Source of the DNA: Byssochlamys sp. IMV 00236
Lineage: Eukaryota > Ascomycota > Eurotiomycetes > Eurotiales > Thermoascaceae
Reading direction: 5' to 3'
Length of the DNA: 34,930 bases
Assembly (NCBI GenBank): GCA_001931875.2
Contig: MSJH02000649.1
Location: 1 to 34,930 of the forward strand
Shown here: positions 22,740-34,870 of the stretch, one piece after another
Layout: every line of letters begins with the position of its first letter
How positions within the stretch are numbered: position 1 is the first letter of the stretch
Translations under genes and position numbers: made by a program
The notes under the pieces: generated by a model
Told to the model about the DNA's origin: nothing
The model's input: only the letters and a program-made list of their open reading frames with translations
The model's database searches: none

Positions 22740-25700
22740 TAGTCGCAGCACTATTAGCTATAGAGAATATTATATTATTAATAGTATTAATTAATAATAG
22801 TATAAATATAAACTATATTAATATAATAGTAATAGGATAAATTAAGGGGATTCGCCTAATATTAAGACTAGTCTTATTACTAGAAATATAAGATATTAAT
22901 AATATAAAGCTAGCTAAACTAATAAAGTATTACTTTAAACTATATTATATAATATTAGGTAAAGAAATAAAACTCTATATATTTAGAATATTACTAATAA
23001 TATTTAATATAATTCTTAGCCTATTATAGTTAATAGTAAAGAATTTATTAATTAATTAAAATAGAAGAATTATCTTAAAATAACCGGCTAAGCAGTAAAA
23101 GCTTTTAAAAATAAAACATATAATAGAGATAGAAGAGAATATAGAAGATAATACTAAAGAAGGTTTTATATCTATACTTTATTTAGGCTTATTAATAGCG
23201 GCAATAAACTTAAAGAATAAAGAAAACTTAGTTACTATTAAAATATTATAATAATATATAGATCTCGCCTAAATATTTAGTAAGGAAAAGGCCAAGTACT
23301 TATCTTTATAGAGACTAGGTATTAACTATAAGATTAACCTTATTAAAGGGGCAGTACTACTATATAGACTATACTATTATCTATTAAAATAAGAGTTAAA
23401 ATTACTTAATAAGTTCTTAAATAAAGAGTTAGAATATAAATATATTTAACCCTTTAATACACTATATATATTATTACTACTATTTATGCCTAAAGGGCTT
23501 AAAATATTATAACTTTATATAGACTTTAAAACTATTAATAAAAGAATACTTAAAAATAGATACTTAGTTCTAATAATAAATAATCTATTCTTAAGACTAT
23601 AAAATATAGTAATATTTACCTATTTAGACTTCTATTTAATATACTATTTAATCTGCATAGCAAAGGGATATAAGTAGAAAATAGCTTTTTATATAAAATA
23701 TAGCCTATTTAAGTAATAAATAATACTATTTAGTCTCTATAATACCCCGGTAATATTTTAAGTATTTATAAACTTAGTACTTAGATAATATATTAATAAA
23801 TACTATATAATATATTTAAATAATATACTTATCTTTAATAGTAATAAGAAGCTTTATATCTAGTATATAAGAGCAGTTCTTTAAAGCTTATTAGATAATA
23901 ATCTATTCTATAAATTAAAGAAATATCTATTCTCTATAAATAGAGTTATATTCTTAGGGTTTATAATTATACCTTAAGAGATAGTAATAAATAAATAGCA
24001 AATAGAAACTATTATTATTTAGCTTATATTAATATTAATAATAAGCCTAGTTTAATTCCTTAAGTTCTATAATTTCTATTATTAGTTTATTAAATATTAT
24101 AGTTATATTACTCTTCTATTAACTTAACTTATAAAATATAATATATTATTTATATAAGGAGAAGAAGCCTAGATAAGTTTCTAAATACTTAAAAAATGCT
24201 TTATAGAGGCGCTACTATTAAAGTATTTTAACTTAAACAGATAGTATATATTAAAGATAAATATAAGCGAGTTTATTAGGTTAGCAATATTAAGCTAAGT
24301 TTTTAAAGAGAGAGTATAATACTTTATAATATTCTATAATATAAAATTTACAGATATAGAATTATACTAGCTAATATATAAGCAGGAATTATTTACTATT
24401 ATTAATGCCTTTAAGGTCTAGAGATATTTCTTAATTAAAACAGTTAAATTAATTAAAGTAATTATAGACTATAATAATTTAAAATATTTCCTAATAATAT
24501 AGATTTTATCCTAGAAATAAGCTAAATAAGTAGAATATCTCTTATAGTTTTATTTCTATATTAAGTATAGGCTTAAGAAGTATAACTCTACTAATAGCCC
24601 TTTATATTATAATAACTATAAATTATAGTAGAGGCTAAAGAATATATTAGTATAACTTCTTTAAGTTAGCATAATATAATATATTAAAAAATACTAATAC
24701 TTTAAGATACTATTATAAGATATATTAATAGATTAAAATTAAGAATAAGATATCTCTCTATAAGATAAGATTAAGTATAGTTATACTAAAAAAACTAAGA
24801 TAATAATATAGGCTTAGCTAGAAGTTTATTAAAATAAGAAAAATAGTATTTTCTATTATAATTATATTAAAATATATATTCTTATAAAGGAACTTTAACT
24901 ACTTATTCTTTATAAATTCTATAACTTAAGAGCAGAAAGCTATTAAGGTAAAAAAACTATAATTAAGAGAATTAGAAGATAGGTATTTTAGCCTAGTTTA
25001 GCATTTATAATAGTAAACTATATTTAGAGTTATTTAATATGCTAAAGAGTAAAGCTAGTATAAATATATTATAGGGTTTTAATAGTATTACTAATACTTA
25101 ATAGACTATAAGACTATATAATAATAGATTTTATTTTAAAACTTCTTAAGAGTATAAATAGTTCTAGGTTAAATTATTTTATAATCTTAATATTTATTAA
25201 TTAGTTTAGTAAAATAAGCTATTTTATAATATGCGCTGTAGAAACTAATATAAAAACCTTTATATAACTATATATTAAGAATATATTTTATCTCTATAAT
25301 ATATAGAGATTTATTATCTTAGATAAAAGCTTACTATTTATATTAAGTTTCTAGATAATATTAGCTAAGACCCTTAATATAAACTACTAACTATTTATAG
25401 TATTTTACCCTTAAATAAATAGAGTAATAGAATATTTAAATTAAATACTAAAATAATATTTAAGGATATTTACTAATTAGCAATAAAATAACTAAGCTTA
25501 CTTATTAGCAATTATAAAATATACTTATAATAACTTTTATTAAGTAGTAATAAGGGTATTCTTATTCTTTATCTGCTATAGCTAGTACTTAAAACTATTA
25601 AATTTAACTAAAGTTCTTATTAAGGGAAATACTAATATAATATAATTTATATAAGATATTTAGAAACTATATAGAGAACTTATTAAATATCTCTTACTAC

Positions 25701-26160
25701 TTTAAGATTAAGTATTAAAAAAGTCTCTAGATAAACTAATAGATTTTAAAATTAGCAATAAAGTCTTCCTTAATACTAAATACCTATATATAAATAGACT
25801 TAGCAAGAAGCTTAATAGCAAATATTAGGATTTATTTAAGATCTTAGCTAAAGTTAGCCCTTAAGTCTACTGCTTAAAATTACTTCCTTTATATTAAATA
25901 TATTTAGTTTTCTATATATTCTTACTATCCCTATAGAAACAGAATAAATTATATATAGACTTAGAGCTTAAACTGCTAGTTTAAATCTTAAATAATATAA
26001 GATAATATAATAAATAAAAAGTTAAAGAAATACTTAATACTAAGAGCTATAATAAAATATTAAAATACCTTATTAGATAATATAGTTATAAACACTAAGA
26101 GAATATATAAAAGCTATTTAAATATATTAAAAATACACTTAAAGCAATATAATAATATTA
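22740..26160 (+). pseudogene. pol: Pol of the nested chromovirus: PR-RT-RNase H-IN-chromodomain
   Basis: From N to C, the plus-strand sequence holds protease (about 22785-22835; the damaged D-S-G-A site followed by INYIN), RT (about 23430-24170; YIDFKTINKR-LKNRYL, FSLYNTPVIFQ at about 23735, and YLNNILIF, the former YLDDILIF, at about 23812), RNase H (about 24230-24620; ELFTIINAFKVQRYFL-like, then SQKQAKQVEYL), integrase (about 24900-25700; IIDFIL, ILDKSLLF and FYPQINRVIEYLNQ, with the catalytic Asp codons changed by RIP), the integrase tail (about 25800-25930) and a chromodomain (about 26010-26140; KVKEILNTKSYNKILKYLI-type). Numerous in-frame TAA/TAG replace Gln/Trp. It is typical of Tf1/Ty3-like fungal chromoviruses and inactive. 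Confidence 0.92.
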
Positions 26161-26340
26161 GGTATTAGTAAAAAAGCTAGCTTACGCATTAAAGGTAGTA
26201 TAATATTTTTATACTAAGTACCTTTTTACGCCGAGTCTAATACTAAATAATTAAAGATAAAGGCTAAGTAATAGAACTTACTATTTAGGGCTAAAGCTAA
26301 GCAGAGAAATCTACTATTTAGAGCTATATATTATATATAC

Positions 26341-28050
26341 TAGAAAATAAGCTAAGTAATCCTTTTATTATTTAAAGTAAGGCATTAAATAAAATAAGAC
26401 TATATACTAATAATATAAATATAGATAAGCTAATTAAGCTATTTTATTCTATTTCTCTAACTTAATAAATAAGCTAAGTTAGTTATTTAAATCTATACTA
26501 AGGAATTATTATAAACTAATAAGTAAGGTTTAAGTAATAACTTAGAGTAAATATTAATTACTCTTACTAATTACTAGTAATAAAATAATATAAAAATTAG
26601 AAGTCTTATATTAACTATAACTTAAGATAAACTATTATATTTAAATAATTAAGAACTTAACCCTTTAATATCTAAGTAATCTTTTAAATAACTAAGAGTA
26701 CTCTTAAGTAATTAAATACCTAAAGCCTATTTAGCTTTAAGCTTATATATTATTAAAATATATATATTATTTAATATAGATATTAAATATATATTAAGTA
26801 AATTAATAATAGATATAGATAATATTATTAAATTAAAAGATAATAACTCTCTAATAGAAGAGAGAATACTATTTAATCTATTTCTTAAGTTCTCTTAAGA
26901 GATATAAAAGACTACTAAATATATAGTTAAAGAACTATTAGATAATATTACTATCTTAAAGAAATTATTAAAAAAATATATATTACTTATAGCTTCTTAT
27001 ATATATACTAATAAATAGCAGGGTCTAAAATAAATTATTAAAAATACTATATAAAAAGAACTACTATTACTTCTTAATAAAGAATAAATACCTCTTATAT
27101 ATTTAATATAATTATTATTATTAAAGAAATTAAAGTTCTATTATTAAATAAAAGTAGAGTATATTTTAAAGAATTGCCCTATTAATATTAAACGCCTTAA
27201 AATATAATAAAAGAGAAGAGATTTAGCGATTTAAAGAGATAACCTAATACTACTTAAACTAAGAATACTAGCGTATAAAAAAATAAGTAATAATATCTAC
27301 TTTTAAGTTATAAGAGAAGCCCTTAAGCTCTATATATACTAATTTATAGATAAATAAAATTAGATTATTCTACTAGTAAATATTATAGAGAAAAAGAATA
27401 TTACTAATATTATAGTTAAATTAATACTCGCGAATAATAATAAGGAGTTATATTATATTATAGCATATAATCTAGAATAATAGGTTTTTATAATTAAAAC
27501 TAAACTATACTTAAAAGTAAGAGAGAATAATCTTAGCTTAAATATAAGTAGATTGCTTTTTATAATTCTAGATATTAAAGCACTAAATATATTAAACTTT
27601 ATATAAGTAATTTTAAGAAGACTAAAAGTTTAGCCTATAAACCCTAAACCTTATAATAATTTATGCGATAAGTATAATTAAAACTATTTTAAAGCCTATA
27701 ATAACTATAAATAAGATTATTTTACTAAATATAATTTTAAAGCCTATAATAACTATAAATAAAACTATTTTAATAAGCATAGTTTTAAAACCTAAGACTT
27801 AAACTAAATTACTCTTTAAGGAAGCGGTAAATAAATAAGTAAAGAATAGATAAATAGTAATATAACTGCCTTATAAGTTATTAATTAAAGGTTAAGAGTT
27901 TAACTAAAGAATAAGAAATAAATTAATAAGAAATAAATAGATAGCGTTATAACTATAATATAGCTTATTAATCTTTTACTAGAGCTTTAGTAAATATATA
28001 ACTTAAAACTAAAGAAAATTTAATTAAGATAAAAGTAAGATTAGCTAAGA
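26341..28050 (+). pseudogene. Possible third reading frame downstream of pol
   Basis: After the chromodomain the plus strand can be read in a different frame from pol (phase 1; pol's end is phase 2) for about 570 codons with only RIP-type stops. The inferred product is not recognised. It is hydrophilic, rich in Glu/Lys/Gln/Asn, with a basic-acidic N-terminal half, a Pro-containing stretch (about 27600-27660), three 16-residue repeats (27670-27800) and a Gln/Lys/Asn-rich, coil-like end (about 27850-27990). No signal peptide or clear membrane segment is seen, so an envelope role is not supported. It could be an element accessory gene, a captured host fragment, or a chance frame. The start is unknown, and where the frame ends is uncertain beyond about 28050. 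Confidence 0.45.
27670..27800 (+). repeat. 48-bp tandem repeat within the third frame
   Basis: Near-identical units with GCCTATAATAACTATAAATAA starting at 27694 and 27742, and a partial third at 27790. The period of exactly 48 bp keeps the phase-1 frame, giving a 16-residue repeat rich in Tyr, Asn, Phe and Lys (core AYNNYKQ). This multiple-of-three period supports that the frame was once translated. Confidence 0.85.
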
Positions 28051-28631
28051 TAATTAACCTTATATTAAATAATAATACTAGTAATCGCGAGATTAAAAGA
28101 TACTATATAGCGCTTAATCTAATAATTACTATTAATAAGCCTTAGTATAAAGTAATTAAATTAAAAGGTATTAGTTATAATAATATTTACTATATCTTAT
28201 AAAGCATATTATATTAATATTATATACTATTTTCTTTTTAAGTATATTAGTAATAGTAATTCCTTATTTATTTCTTTAAGGTTTAATAGACTTTATCTTA
28301 AGCTTATTAATTTTACTAATATTATTAACTATATTCTTCCTTATTTATTTTTAGGGTTTAATAGACTTTATTATAAGCTTATTAATTAGCTTATTTTATT
28401 AACTAATTAACTATATTCTTATAAGGTTAGCCTTCTTTATTATTATTTATTTTTACTTACTTTAACTATAGTAATCTATAAAATACTATAATATAGTATA
28501 AAGTTTCTTAATTTTAATACTTTATAATAAGCTATAATAGGCTATAATATTTAATAGCGAACTATAGTATTTAGTAGTATACTATAATTTTAGTTTTAAC
28601 TTCTAAGACTTTATATAGACTTAGGTCCTTT
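28051..28631 (+). other. 3' untranslated part of the nested chromovirus
   Basis: No supported frame. It contains a duplicated segment: TAGGGTTTAATAGACTTTATTATAAGCTTATTAATT near 28345 resembles TAAGGTTTAATAGACTTTATCTTAAGCTTATTAATT near 28278, an approximately 68-bp direct repeat. Confidence 0.5.
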
Positions 28632-28646
28632 AAAAAGGGGGGTGAA
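28632..28646 (+). other. Polypurine tract of the nested chromovirus
   Basis: AAAAAGGGGGGTGAA sits immediately before the 3' LTR, as expected for the plus-strand DNA primer. The six-G run is intact because its complementary C-run offers no CpA site, and TGA is one of very few TG dinucleotides not followed by C. Confidence 0.9.
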
Positions 28647-28781
28647 TATTATAGATAATAACCCCTAGATCTCGGGGGTTATATAACCTACTAGTTATAT
28701 AACTTACTTAATATACTTAAGCTTTTTAAATCTTAGGATCTTTTTTAATCTTTAATAAGAATACTTTTAATTACTATATTA
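28647..28781 (+). repeat. 3' LTR, 135 bp, with palindromes
   Basis: From TATTATAGATAATAAC to ACTATATTA, the same length as the 5' LTR. It contains an 8-bp perfect hairpin (ATAACCCC at 28658-28665 with GGGGTTAT at 28675-28682) and two copies of the self-complementary GTTATATAAC (28678-28687 and 28694-28703). The 5' LTR has lost the hairpin arms to transitions but keeps the second palindrome. Confidence 0.92.
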
Positions 28782-28786
28782 CTTAT
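28782..28786 (+). repeat. Target-site duplication, right (CTTAT)
   Basis: Directly follows the 3' LTR; partner of CCTAT at 20759-20763, differing by one C-to-T change. Confidence 0.75.
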
Positions 28787-29542
28787 TTATTTATAAGTCC
28801 TGCTATACTTTACTTCCTTTATTATTATATATTATTTCCTTTATAAATTTTATAGCTAGAGGCTATTTAAAGTAATAGCTCTTAATTTAAGTTATTAAGA
28901 TTTATATAAAAGTAAATATATTATTTATAGGAGTAGTTATTATTAACCTATTAAGAGCTTATAGTAAGCTATATTATTATTTCTCTATTAGCTACTATTA
29001 ACTTAATAGCTTAAGCTTAATTTATTAAGGCGCTTAGCTAATTCTTTTATAGCTTACTAATTATTTTAATAAGTTTATTTTTTTATTTTATTATTACTCT
29101 TTTACTTTATTATTATTTTTTTATTTTATTAACTTCTTTAATAGCCTAGTAGTTTAAATATTAAGAAAGAGAGATTAGAGTAATATATTAGACTTAAGAA
29201 TAAGCTAGCTATATTAAATAAGTATATTCCTATTTATTATATAGATTACTCTAAGGTTAATATTTATACTATTAACTTATCTTAGAATTTTCTAATTCTA
29301 GGCTTTATAAATTTAATAAATATAGAGATTTTAGCTTTTTTATTCTATTAGCTCTTTTACTTCTCTTAGTTTTTATTTAAGTCCTTTAAACTTTCTTAAA
29401 GCGCAGTTATAAGGGGAAGTTTAAGATTATTTCTCTACTTTATTAGCTATTAGCTCTTTTATTCTATTAGCTCTTTTACTCTTTTACTCTATTAGCCTCT
29501 GTATTTTATTAGCCTCTTTACTTTATTATAGCTATAGCAGCT
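28787..29542 (-). mobile_element. R repeat, copy 2, right part
   Basis: Continuation of copy 2 after the nested element, colinear with copy 1 from about 9175 and copy 3 from about 33138. It is pyrimidine-rich on the plus strand. It stops at TATTATAGCTATAGCAGCTC, the beginning of the AGCTAT minisatellite, where copy 3 starts. Hence the minisatellite and everything to its right are missing from copy 2. Confidence 0.88.
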
Positions 29543-29974
29543 CTATAAGGTAAAATTACATATATAAGTAAACTTCCCCTTTAAGAATTTAATATTATTC
29601 TATATATTAATTAATAGAGCTCGTTCTAAAGATTATAAATATATATTCCTTTTTTAGATTAGTCTACTGTAGCGTAAGTTATTAAGGTTTAAAGATTTTA
29701 TCTTAATTAATAAGCTATAGTAGAAAAATTAAAATAGGCTAATATTACTTCTTATTTCGGATTTTTTAATAATAAAACTTTATCCCCTTATATCTTAATA
29801 AAATAAAGTTAGATTAAGCTAAATTTTTAATATATTATAGAGTTAAATTAGATATATAAAATAAATTAATTTTTATTTAAATTTAACTTAATTTAATAAA
29901 GATATAAGAGGTTAATATTTAGGCGAGAATTTTAATAAGATTTGCTAAGCCTTATTTAATAAGATATTAAATTT

Positions 29975-30316
29975 TAGATTAATAAATTACTAAATAATAT
30001 AAATTTTCGACTATTAAATTATTTCTAATTAATAAATCTTATAATAATAAACTGCTAAATTATAATATTAGGCTATAATTAAAGAAAATCTATAACTTAT
30101 ATTAGTATATAACTATTATTAAAGATATACTTATAGATTCTTAAGTTAATATAGCTATTATAAAATTAACTATTATAAAATATTTAGATTAATTATTTTA
30201 ATAATAGATAATATAAGGCTAAAGCCTTTAGGCTATATATTAATTTAAAACTTTTATCTAATTAAAAATTTAATAGTTAAAAATTTATATTACTTAATTA
30301 TTTATTAATTTAAAAC
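29975..30316. repeat. Inverted-arm unit in R copy 3
   Basis: Counterpart of 5728-6063. The left arm here keeps CGACTATT (about 30008), the likely ancestral form, and the right arm has AATAGTTAA (about 30271). Confidence 0.7.
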
Positions 30317-31140
30317 TTAATTTAATTTAATTATTATAATACTTTATATTCTAATAATAGTTTAAGTTATAAAAAATAGCTTAAAAATAATTAAAGATTT
30401 TATTAGCTATTTAAAAGAGAAGGCTAAAATCTTTATAAAATTTAAAAAATATATATACTATAGCTTTTCTACCTAGGCGGCTTTAAATATATATAATATA
30501 GAGATATTTACTTTTATAATAATTAGTATTTATTTTAAGCTTATTTTTAATCTATAATAGCTAGTCTTTAAATTTAAAATTCTTTCTATTAATAAATAAG
30601 GGAGAGTTAAATAGTTTAATAAAGTATTAAGGCTAATTACTTATAAGTCCTAGAGTACTTTTATAATTAAGATAAAGAGCTATATTAATAAAAGCCTTCT
30701 TATATTTTTTTTAATTATAAATAAGTTTTATAACTCGCTATTTAATATCTTTAATATAATATTTCTCTTAATAAAGCTAGCGGGCAAGATTATTATTATT
30801 ATCTTTATATTTAATATTATAATTATTTAAGTATTTAATATTCTTTAATTTATAAATTTTATTCTAGATAAAATTAATAATAAAATATTAAATTCTTAAA
30901 ATTTCTATAGGGTCTGCTTTTAGCTTCTTATAAAACTTATCTAATATTATATTCTTTAGTCTATTATCTTAGTAATATAAGATATAATAAGTATCTTTTA
31001 TAGGTTTTTATTTAGGCTATTTATCTCTATCTTTAAAGTTATTTTAATAGTAATTAGATTTATTAATAGGCTTTACTATAGTAAGAACTTAATTTAGAAG
31101 TCTAGTATTTTATTAAATAATAAATAGGCTTCTTAAATAA
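30298..31140 (-). pseudogene. Gag-like pseudogene of R, copy 3 (clearest copy)
   Basis: The minus-strand frame of about 280 codons was traced codon by codon from about 31120 to 30300, meeting only TAA/TAG. N to C: a basic-acidic start (NNFKDRDKQPKQKPIKDT), a helical stretch (LDKFYKKLKADPIEILRI), an Asn/Asp-rich stretch, then the capsid-like part (SPLFINRKNFKFKDQLL, INTNYYKSKYLYIIYIQSR, LGRKAI). This last part matches the pattern of fungal Ty3/gypsy Gag (F-D-x-W-L-x-x-I/M-x-N-K-L and A-Y-V-x-S-R-L-x-G-x-A) once Gln/Trp and Asp/Glu codons are restored in mind. No pol follows. The gag call rests on pattern memory, not an alignment. Confidence 0.55.
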
Positions 31141-31467
31141 TATAATATACTTAGATAAAAAGCCTAGGAAATAAAATAAGATAAGTAAAATAAGCTTAAA
31201 ATAATATTATACTTAAATAAACTAAATTAAATTTATTAAAGATTTAACCTAGTAAGGTAATATAATAGAGAACTTTAAGCTAAAGAAAAAAAGAAAGAAA
31301 AATTTAAAATAAAAATCTAAATGCTTTTATCTTTAAAATTCTTTATTTTTTAATCTTTTCTTAATATAATAGGCAATTAATAGTTTTATTAATAATTCTA
31401 CTCCGCTATCTCTTCCTATAGCTTTAATCTGTCTTATAACTATTATAATACTTATTTAATATTATAA

Positions 31468-31945
31468 TACTATTAATAGGAAATTTAGTAATTAGAAATT
31501 TAATAGTTAAAAATTTATATTAGTTAGTTATTTATTAATTTAAAACTTAGTTTAGTCTAATAATTAGAAATTTAGTAATTAAAAATTTATATTAATTAGT
31601 TATTTATTAATTTAAAACTTAGTCTAATTTAATAATAAGAAATTTAGTAGTTAAAAATTTAATAGTTAAAAATTTATATTAGTTAGTTATTTATTAATTT
31701 AAAACTTAATCTAGTCTAATAATTAGAAATTTAATAGTTAAAAATTTATATTAGTTAGTTATTTATTAATTTAAAACTTAGTTTAATCTAATAATAAGAA
31801 ATTTAATAATTAGAAATTTAGTAATTAAAAATTTATATTAGTTAGTTATTTATTAATCTAAAACTTAGTTTAATCTAATAGTTAGAAATTTAATAGTTAG
31901 AAATTTATATTAGTTAATTATTTATTAATCTAAAATTAAGTAATT
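31468..31945 (+). repeat. Tandem array in R copy 3, 6 units
   Basis: Six units of the 70-90 bp type seen at 7226-7945 and 18823-19590. No CG remains in this copy, unlike the other two arrays. Confidence 0.95.
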
Positions 31946-33840
31946 TAAAACTTTATTATATTAAAGAAAAATATCTAAATAAAATAAGAGTTAGTAAATA
32001 GCTCCTTTAGTATACTTTTTAATATTATATAAGTCTAGGGTAATAATTATTAGTAAAATCTATTATTAGCTCTTTTAATCTACTTTAATAATAATTAAAG
32101 GCTATATCTTTACTAGAATAGTAATAGCTATTTAATTATCTCTATTCTTTAGTTTTACTAAGAGTTTACTTATAATTATATTAATTGCTAATAGACTTAA
32201 TTCTCTATTATAATAGTATATACTATTAATATATATAAATCCTAGAATATAATACTAGACTAGGCTATATTAAATCTCTCTTATTTAAAGTTTATAAAAA
32301 GTTTAAACTATATAGCTATCTCCTATATATAAACACTCTCTAATATTTTATTTAAGGCACTGTTTAATTACCTAAGACTTTAATATAAGCTAAATAGTTC
32401 TAGAGACCTATAGAGGGTTAATATAGATTATTAGAGATTTTAGTATATAAATAAGTATTTTATAGCTTCTTCTTATACTAACCTATAGTTTATATATTTA
32501 AATTATTTATATAGTTCTTTTTATCTTTTTAATCTCTTCTTCTAATATTTTAAATATTATAATATTATATATAAAAGAATTAGAGGCTATAAATAATAGT
32601 AGAGAAAATAGTAATAATTAGTAAAATATAGAATATTTTATTAAGAGCTTATTTAATATTTAAATAAGCTAATTAAAGCTTATTATTTTTAATTATTATA
32701 AAAGCTTACTTTTAAAATGTTTTTTTCTATTTAAAATACTAGCTTCTTATTAATCTATTTAGAATATTAATTATAATACTATATTTTAGCTATTCTTATA
32801 TTAAATTCTCTATTTTCTCTTTCTCTTCTTATTCTTTACTATAGCTTTATATTTTTATATTCCTTTACTATCTTTTTATTATTATTAGGCCTTTTCTTAC
32901 TATTAATAACTGCTATTATTTATTACTCTTATCTTATATTTCTTTTTATTTAGAATTTTTCCTATTTATATTTATTTAAAGAGTAATTATATTTCTTCTC
33001 CTTTAAATTTATAATAGAGAAGAGATTTATATCTTATTTATTAAGTATAAAAGAATATCTTTATTCTTATTTTTTTCTCTTTCTCTTTTTCTTTTTTTTT
33101 CTTTTCTTAGTATAATAGTAAGCCTACCTATCTATAGGCCCTATTATGCTTTACTTCCTTTACTATTATATATTATTTCTTTTATAGATTTTATAACTAG
33201 AGGCTATTTAAAATAATAGCTTCTAATTTAAATTATTAAGATTTATATAAAAATAAATATATTATCTATAAGAATAATTATTATTAACTTACTAAAAGCC
33301 TATAATAGGCTATATTATTATTTCTCTATTAGCTACTGCTAATTTAATAGCTTAGGCTTAATCTATTAAAATATTTAGTTAATTCTTTTATAACTCGCTA
33401 ATTATCTTAATAAGCTTATTTTTTTATTTTATTATTATTCTTTTACTCTATTATTACTTCTTTATTTTATTAGCTCTTTTAATAGCCTAATAGCTTAGAT
33501 ACTAAAAAAAAGAGATTAAGATAATATACTAGACTTAGAGATAAGCTAGCTATATTAAATAGATATATTCCTATTTACTATATAGATTACTTTAAGGTTA
33601 ATATTTATACTATTAGCTTATTCTAAGATTCTCTAATTCTAGATTTTATAAATCTAGTAAATATAGAGATTTTAACTTTTCTACTCTATTAGCTTCTTTA
33701 CTTCTCTTAATTTTTATTTAAATCTCTTAAACTCTCTTAAAGTATAGCTATAAAAAGAAGTTTAAAACTACTTCTTTACTTTATTAGCTCCTCTACTTTT
33801 TTACTCTATTAACTTCTTTATTTTATTAGCCTCTTTATTC
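31946..33840. other. R internal and pyrimidine-rich regions, copy 3
   Basis: Colinear with 7946-10285 of copy 1 but without its internal duplications. The uninterrupted site AAGCCTACCTATCTATAGGCC at about 33121-33140 corresponds to the chromovirus insertion point in copy 2. No gene is recognised. Confidence 0.6.
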
Positions 33841-33844
33841 TATT

Positions 33845-33955
33845 ATAGCTATAATAATAATATTAGCTATATTAATAATACTAGCTATAATAATAATACC
33901 GGCTATAATAGTATTAATTATAATAGCACTAGCTATAATAATACTAGCTATAAGG
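33845..33955 (+). repeat. AGCTAT minisatellite, R copy 3
   Basis: About seven units of 15-18 bp of the same kind as 10287-10510, including one with CCGGCTAT. Confidence 0.9.
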
Positions 33956-34870
33956 TAGTTTTAAAATAAAAAGATTATTAGTTTAAATCTAGCTTTAAAT
34001 TTTATCTTTTTTTCTTTTTTTAATTTATCTCTTCCCTTAAATTAATATATTTCTATATATTTTATATATAGTATAATATATCTAGATATAAAAAAAGATA
34101 ATTTAACCTAAAGATTAGTTTTAAATAGTTTAAAATTATAAAGTTAAGGTCTTATAGATTTAGGCTAATTATTATCTCTTTATATATAAAAGGTAAAGGT
34201 TTAGCGTAAATACTACTAGACTACTAGTCTAGATTATATAATAAGTTTTATCTTATTATTCTATATATAATACACTTAGCTAAGGGGTTTAAAGGCGATA
34301 TTTATATAGTTTATTATTTTAAAATATATATTAAATCTTTAAATTAGATATTAAACTATATATCTTACTTAGCTTAATTAATAGTATTTAATAATTTCTT
34401 ATAGCTTACTTTCTTTTAGCTATAAGATACTTAGTAAAAATAAATACCTAGTTCTTACTTAATTAAAACCTTATTACCTTAGTTTATAAAAAGACTTATT
34501 ACTTCTTAAACTTAGATAAGTTAAAGACTTACTCTATATTAATTTATAGATAATATCTATTATATAAGCGATTTCTCCTATAATTTAAATAATATAATTA
34601 TATTATTTTATATATTATTGTAAAACTAATACTCTTATAGTTATACTTAAAGTATTAAATAGAGAACTTTAAAAGTTAATATTACTTTTTATATAGATAG
34701 AATTTAATTTTTATTTAAATTATAAATTGCTAGTAAGACTTTCTCCTTTTATTTAATTAAATCTCTAGATAATTTAAGCTTTTTTAATAGTATAGTAGGT
34801 AGTTAAATAAAACTAATTTAATAATTACTAGAAAGCTTAAGAGGTAACTTAATTAATAGAGAATTATATT
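33956..34870. other. Right part of R copy 3
   Basis: Colinear with 10511-11423. The T-arm-like hairpin (ATTAG TTTAAAT CTAGC, about 33976-33992) and following T-run are conserved. No frame is assigned. Confidence 0.45.

Larger units (their letters stand above)
20764..28781 (+). mobile_element. Nested Ty3/gypsy chromovirus, complete but RIP-inactivated
   Basis: An 8.0-kb LTR retrotransposon inserted into R copy 2. It has two 135-bp LTRs, a polypurine tract abutting the 3' LTR, a 5-bp target duplication, and in order a leader, a gag-like frame, a pol frame with protease-RT-RNase H-integrase-chromodomain, and a possible third frame of over 1.6 kb. The empty target site is visible in the other two R copies, which proves the insertion and its limits. 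I found no clear tRNA-complementary primer site behind the 5' LTR. Stops and loss of ATG/YxDD codons throughout make it inactive. Confidence 0.93.

Noticed and set aside
26700..28050. Envelope-like gene in the nested chromovirus.
   Set aside because: No signal peptide, no clear membrane anchor and a hydrophilic charged product; position alone is not enough.
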